Shown one piece after another: positions 7,078 through 9,985 of a stretch of DNA of 9,985 nt. A model generated the notes under the pieces. It saw only the letters and a list, made by a program, of their open reading frames with translations, searched no databases and was not told the origin of the DNA. The stretch is from the NCBI GenBank assembly GCA_946533525.1, contig CAMNBW010000034.1, positions 1 to 9,985 on the forward strand, in the 5' to 3' direction. Position 1 is the first letter of the stretch. Every line of letters starts with the position of its first letter. The position numbers and the translations under genes are program-made. Source of the DNA: an uncultured Lachnospiraceae bacterium (GTDB lineage: Bacteria; Bacillota; Clostridia; Lachnospirales; Lachnospiraceae).

Positions 7078-8835
7078 CTATGATTTAACTGTACTGAATT
7101 TAAGCACTGTATGATTCAGGTTAAGTACGTACTGATAATGCATAGACTTTGACATCCGTTTAAGCAGAGCGTAGTTATCCGTGATCATGTTTTGCTTTTC
7201 CTTATCCTCATCAAATATAATGCAGGCTCCGTCATCCAGCATTGTAAATAATACATTTTCATCATCAAATGAGAACATTATCTGATTTCTGACTTTACTG
7301 CTCCTGCTGGACTTTACGGAATAGGCGACCATTTCCTCCATACACAGTCTCGCACGATTGGCAAGCTCAAGTGAATATCCGTTTTCTATCGCATATTTTT
7401 GAACCATCTTTGATGCATTGACAGCATCATCAGGCTGCACAGAAAGATATATACGCCTGTTAATACCCTTCTCCCTCCTAGTATCATTAAGCTGCAGTAT
7501 TACATATCTGATCATATTTGCACACAGTATAATACCTGCTGCCACAAGGTATGAAAGGAATATAAAAGGAGGTCTGCAATGATTACTGAAATAATACGCA
7601 GACAACGGCATGGCACAGTTGCCTATCAGGGTAAGTGTTGTAGAAAATTTCTGCTGCCCTCTTGTGGTATAAAATAATCTGAAAAGAGTATTAATCCCCT
7701 GTATGCCGATACTAAGCGCAAAGAGCCGTAGTGATTCCTTTCCCCAAAGCGGCATCGTCTTTACGCCATGGATTCTGTAAAAAAAAGCGGGAGCTGCTTC
7801 ATACAGGATTATCATAAGTCCCGACAGCACGAAAGTAATAGCAAGTCCCTGCTTTATCAGACTTCTGACACCTTGTCTGTTTTCGGCTCCGTTAAAGAGA
7901 CCTATCATTGGCCGGAGTGCTCCCTGTACAGAACTCATAAGCACATTAGCCAGGGAATAGCAAAACGTGCAAACTGCCTGTATAGTTCCGCCCTCAGCTC
8001 CAAAGTATTGCAGTATTATCCTTATGATAATATAGTTTTGCATTACCATAGCAAGCATTGATGCGGCCTCCGGCAGCCCCTTGGAAATGATTTCCGCTAT
8101 GTCGGAGGATACGACTTTTGCATCCCCGGTTTTATAGATATCTGTTTTCTTATACAGATATATCACGGTAACAATGCATCTTAGAGTGCAGGCAACTGCC
8201 GTCCCGTAGCCGGTTCCTGCCACTCCCATGTGGAATACTCCCGTAAAGAGCAGATCCAGAATAAGGTTTATGACACCTTCCAACAGTGCCAGCTTCATGA
8301 GAACCTTCATCCTTCCCATGATCTGCAGTTCATAAACGCCGATCGTCGAGAGCAGGCCAAACGGGTTGGAAAGCATTATACCGATCGAGTATGCTGTAAC
8401 AAGCGACATCACGCTTTCATTCAGCCGATATGATGCGATGATCCCGAGTACAATCGGAATTTGGAACACAGACAGCAGGGCAGGTGTCAGAACAGAGAGG
8501 AATTTTACTGCCTTCTTTGCCTGCAGTACCCTTTCGGTATCTACCTCACCTATCCTGCTGCTTAAGACAGCCGATGCGCCGCTGGCTACAATGACCGTTA
8601 TTGCACCGATAAAAATGTTTACAGGTCCAAATATACTGATGGCTGCAAGGGCTTCTCCCCCAACAAGATTTCCTGCAACAAGCCCGTCTACGGTTGTCAG
8701 CAGCAATGTGGAGATATTTGTTGCGATCATAGGAGGAAGATACTCAAGAAGCTTTGAAAGAGTTAAATCCTTGTTGAGCCTGTATGTTTTTTCTATTCCG
8801 ATGGCATTCGCCTTGCTTCCGCTGCTTTGTGACAA
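7078..8835 (-). CDS. MATE-family transporter fused to a degenerate RsbW-like ATPase domain
   Basis: 585 residues, well above the usual ~450 of MATE proteins. Residues ~30-445 hold about 12 hydrophobic segments in MATE style (opening LPPMIATNISTLLLTTVDGL; later GVAGTGYGTAVA and ALRPMIGLFNGA), which suggests cation-coupled export of an unknown compound. After a short basic linker, residues ~458-585 resemble the HATPase domain of RsbW-type anti-sigma kinases: an N-box-like region CMEEMVAYSV (498-507), a G1-box-like LDDGA (533-537), and a final YQYVLNLNHTVLKF strand pair. The N-box Asn is Tyr505 and no GxGL glycines are seen in the G2 position, so kinase activity is doubtful. The start is TTG at 8835, 12 bases after AGGAGG. 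An ATG nearer that site (8844) is followed at once by TAA. It lies 35 bases after the glycosyltransferase, probably in one operon. The substrate cannot be inferred. Confidence 0.88.
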   Translation of the reverse strand: MSQSSGSKANAIGIEKTYRLNKDLTLSKLLEYLPPMIATNISTLLLTTVDGLVAGNLVGGEALAAISIFGPVNIFIGAITVIVASGASAVLSSRIGEVDTERVLQAKKAVKFLSVLTPALLSVFQIPIVLGIIASYRLNESVMSLVTAYSIGIMLSNPFGLLSTIGVYELQIMGRMKVLMKLALLEGVINLILDLLFTGVFHMGVAGTGYGTAVACTLRCIVTVIYLYKKTDIYKTGDAKVVSSDIAEIISKGLPEAASMLAMVMQNYIIIRIILQYFGAEGGTIQAVCTFCYSLANVLMSSVQGALRPMIGLFNGAENRQGVRSLIKQGLAITFVLSGLMIILYEAAPAFFYRIHGVKTMPLWGKESLRLFALSIGIQGINTLFRLFYTTRGQQKFSTTLTLIGNCAMPLSAYYFSNHCRPPFIFLSYLVAAGIILCANMIRYVILQLNDTRREKGINRRIYLSVQPDDAVNASKMVQKYAIENGYSLELANRARLCMEEMVAYSVKSSRSSKVRNQIMFSFDDENVLFTMLDDGACIIFDEDKEKQNMITDNYALLKRMSKSMHYQYVLNLNHTVLKFSTVKS

Positions 8836-8838
8836 GGG

Positions 8839-8853
8839 TTACATCCGCCTCCT
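8839..8853 (-). promoter_or_regulatory. AGGAGG ribosome binding site followed by a start-stop AUG-UAA ahead of the MATE gene
   Basis: AGGAGG occupies 8853-8848. An ATG (8844-8842) follows after 3 bases and is closed immediately by TAA (8841-8839). The in-frame start of the MATE protein is TTG (8835-8833), 12 bases from AGGAGG, longer than usual. The arrangement decides the start but leaves room for initiation at the minimal ORF followed by re-initiation at TTG. Confidence 0.5.
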
Positions 8854-8870
8854 GTAATCTCTGTAATTAA

Positions 8871-9896
8871 TCATATCAGATCAGATATTGCGGCACTGTC
8901 ACAGGGGCTGCAATGCCACTGTGACGGCTCCGGTATATCCCCGTTCATAAGTTTCTTCTGCTCATATATGCCATACCTGTCCCCGTATATCATTTTTAAT
9001 ACATCCGGAAGGTTTTCATCAATTTCCTCCGGATGCTCCGCAAATCTCTCTGCCACTGCCAAAACAGTGCGATGCATATCATAGCAGACAAAGCTTTCCC
9101 TCTCTTCTCTGTCCGTACCTTCAGACAGCCTCAGGAAGCATTTCATTTTTTCTTCATGCAGCCTGCAGAGCAGACGGAAGAAGTCAGGGTAATGTCTGGA
9201 TGACATTGAATTCAACGATCTTTGCATATAGTCGAACATTATGAGCTCTGAAGTGCGTATCGTCTTTGCCCGGCACAAAAAAGCATAGTTAAAGAGCCTG
9301 TCCTCTCCAAACATTATATCAGTTTCAAACCTTATATTGCAGGAATCGATTATTTTTTTATTGTAGAATTTGTTGCTGGCAGAATAGATCAGCATCGCGT
9401 AAGACCTGATATACTCATCCGCAAAGGAAGACACGTCAGGATAAAAATGATCACAAACGGATAAAATGGCGGATTTCCCGTCCAGATAGATACGCTCAAA
9501 TCCGAATATGATCATGTCGGCGGGTCTTGTCAGGAGATTTTCAGCCTGTGTCAGAAATCCTTTCTTCAGACGATCATCACAATCAACGAAGGTAAGATAT
9601 TCACCGGAAGCTGCCTCTATCCCCGCATTTCTTGCTCCGGAGGCTCCTTCATGGTCACGAAGGATCACCTTTACGCGAGGGGCATCTCTGTATCCTTCAA
9701 GGATCCTGTCACTTCCGTCATCAGAGCCGTCATCCACGATTATAAGCTCACTGTCTTCCCACATCTGATCTATTATCGATGAAAGACATTCATCAATATA
9801 GTCCCTGCAATTATACGTTGGTACTATTATCGACAGACGCAATCCGGGGACGGTTCTTTGATCGGTTCCATTTGCAATTATTTCCTCACTGCCCAT
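8871..9896 (-). CDS. Family 2 glycosyltransferase (EpsJ/WcaA-like)
   Basis: A 341-residue GT-A family 2 enzyme, likely adding a sugar to a surface glycan or glycolipid from a nucleotide-sugar donor. After an ~18-residue extension the fold starts with LSIIVPTYNCRDYIDECL (21-38), then VDDGSDDGS (54-62) for the nucleotide, GASGARNAGI (84-93), the metal-binding FVDCDD (103-108), and GEDRLFN (197-203), whose ED matches the usual acceptor-site acidic pair. The remaining C-terminal ~140 residues are helical-looking with no membrane segment. The start ATG 9896 has GAGGG 9 bases upstream. Only 15 bases separate this ATG from the end of a strong hairpin terminator, so its transcript must pass through that hairpin. 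It is followed after 35 bases by the MATE gene, suggesting joint expression; whether the transporter exports something the enzyme modifies is not shown. Confidence 0.92.
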   Translation of the reverse strand: MGSEEIIANGTDQRTVPGLRLSIIVPTYNCRDYIDECLSSIIDQMWEDSELIIVDDGSDDGSDRILEGYRDAPRVKVILRDHEGASGARNAGIEAASGEYLTFVDCDDRLKKGFLTQAENLLTRPADMIIFGFERIYLDGKSAILSVCDHFYPDVSSFADEYIRSYAMLIYSASNKFYNKKIIDSCNIRFETDIMFGEDRLFNYAFLCRAKTIRTSELIMFDYMQRSLNSMSSRHYPDFFRLLCRLHEEKMKCFLRLSEGTDREERESFVCYDMHRTVLAVAERFAEHPEEIDENLPDVLKMIYGDRYGIYEQKKLMNGDIPEPSQWHCSPCDSAAISDLI

Positions 9897-9911
9897 ATCA
9901 GTTTACCCTCT

Positions 9912-9956
9912 GAAAACAAAAAGCCCCAAACACTGAATACATCAATGTTTGAAGCT
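9912..9956 (-). terminator. Rho-independent terminator or attenuator ahead of the glycosyltransferase gene
   Basis: On the minus strand the arms at 9956-9942 and 9936-9922 pair over 15 bases without a gap (12 Watson-Crick and 3 G-U pairs) around a 5-base loop (9941-9937). They are followed directly by the U-rich TTTTGTTTTC (9921-9912). On the plus strand the same repeat has three mismatches, so the minus strand is the functional direction. It could end an upstream gene beyond the right edge or act as a leader attenuator for the downstream operon. Confidence 0.8.
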
Positions 9957-9970
9957 AATTTTAAGCGGAG

Positions 9971-9985
9971 AAGGAGGGATTTGAA
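9971..9985 (+). promoter_or_regulatory. Possible ribosome binding site at the right edge
   Basis: Plus-strand AAGGAGG (9971-9977) followed by GATTTGAA at the window end. It is a strong Shine-Dalgarno match, and a plus-strand gene may begin at TTG 9981 or just beyond the edge. No coding sequence is visible inside the window to confirm it. Confidence 0.3.

Noticed and set aside
7085..7124. Imperfect inverted repeat (TTAAC..CTGAAT / ATTCAG GTTAA) as a terminator for the plus-strand gene
   Set aside because: The stem is interrupted, the loop is 14 bases, no U-tract follows, and it lies inside the MATE coding sequence.
1..9985. CRISPR array, tRNA/rRNA, insertion sequence or attachment site
   Set aside because: No regularly spaced repeats, RNA gene signatures, transposase motifs or flanking inverted repeats were seen.

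Overview
The window reads as a piece of a Bacillota chromosome, probably class Clostridia (Lachnospiraceae-like). This rests on the AGGAGG-type ribosome binding sites, TTG starts, an RsbV/SpoIIAA-like STAS protein, and the style of the MATE and glycosyltransferase proteins. No rRNA or other taxonomic marker is present, so the placement is inference. Almost everything is on the minus strand; one gene is on the plus strand.

Right to left along the minus strand, the first half-operon (8835-9985) begins with a strong hairpin terminator or attenuator. It is followed by a family 2 glycosyltransferase and, 35 bases later, a MATE transporter whose last ~130 residues form a degenerate RsbW-like histidine-kinase-type ATPase domain. 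The MATE gene runs tail to tail into the only plus-strand gene (6125-7075), an uncharacterised protein that looks distantly like the YdcF/DUF218 group. Only 2 bases separate the two stop codons.

The second block (1-6077) is a DNA repair locus. A divergent promoter region (6049-6116) drives, leftward, a STAS anti-sigma-factor antagonist and then uvrB; the two are tightly coupled, with the stop codon inside the uvrB ribosome binding site. After a 121-base gap containing a near-consensus promoter comes a DPM1-like family 2 glycosyltransferase coupled to uvrA. uvrA starts at TTG and runs off the left edge only a few residues before its end. UvrA and UvrB are the damage-recognition and loading subunits of nucleotide excision repair, so the left half is housekeeping.

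The right half (from ~6056) looks accessory and is more AT-rich by eye. The most unusual content is the pairing, within 3 kb, of a stand-alone STAS switch protein and a membrane transporter carrying an RsbW-like domain that has lost its N-box Asn and G2 glycines. This could be a membrane-tethered, catalytically dead partner-switching module. A second point is a probable leaderless mRNA for the plus-strand gene.
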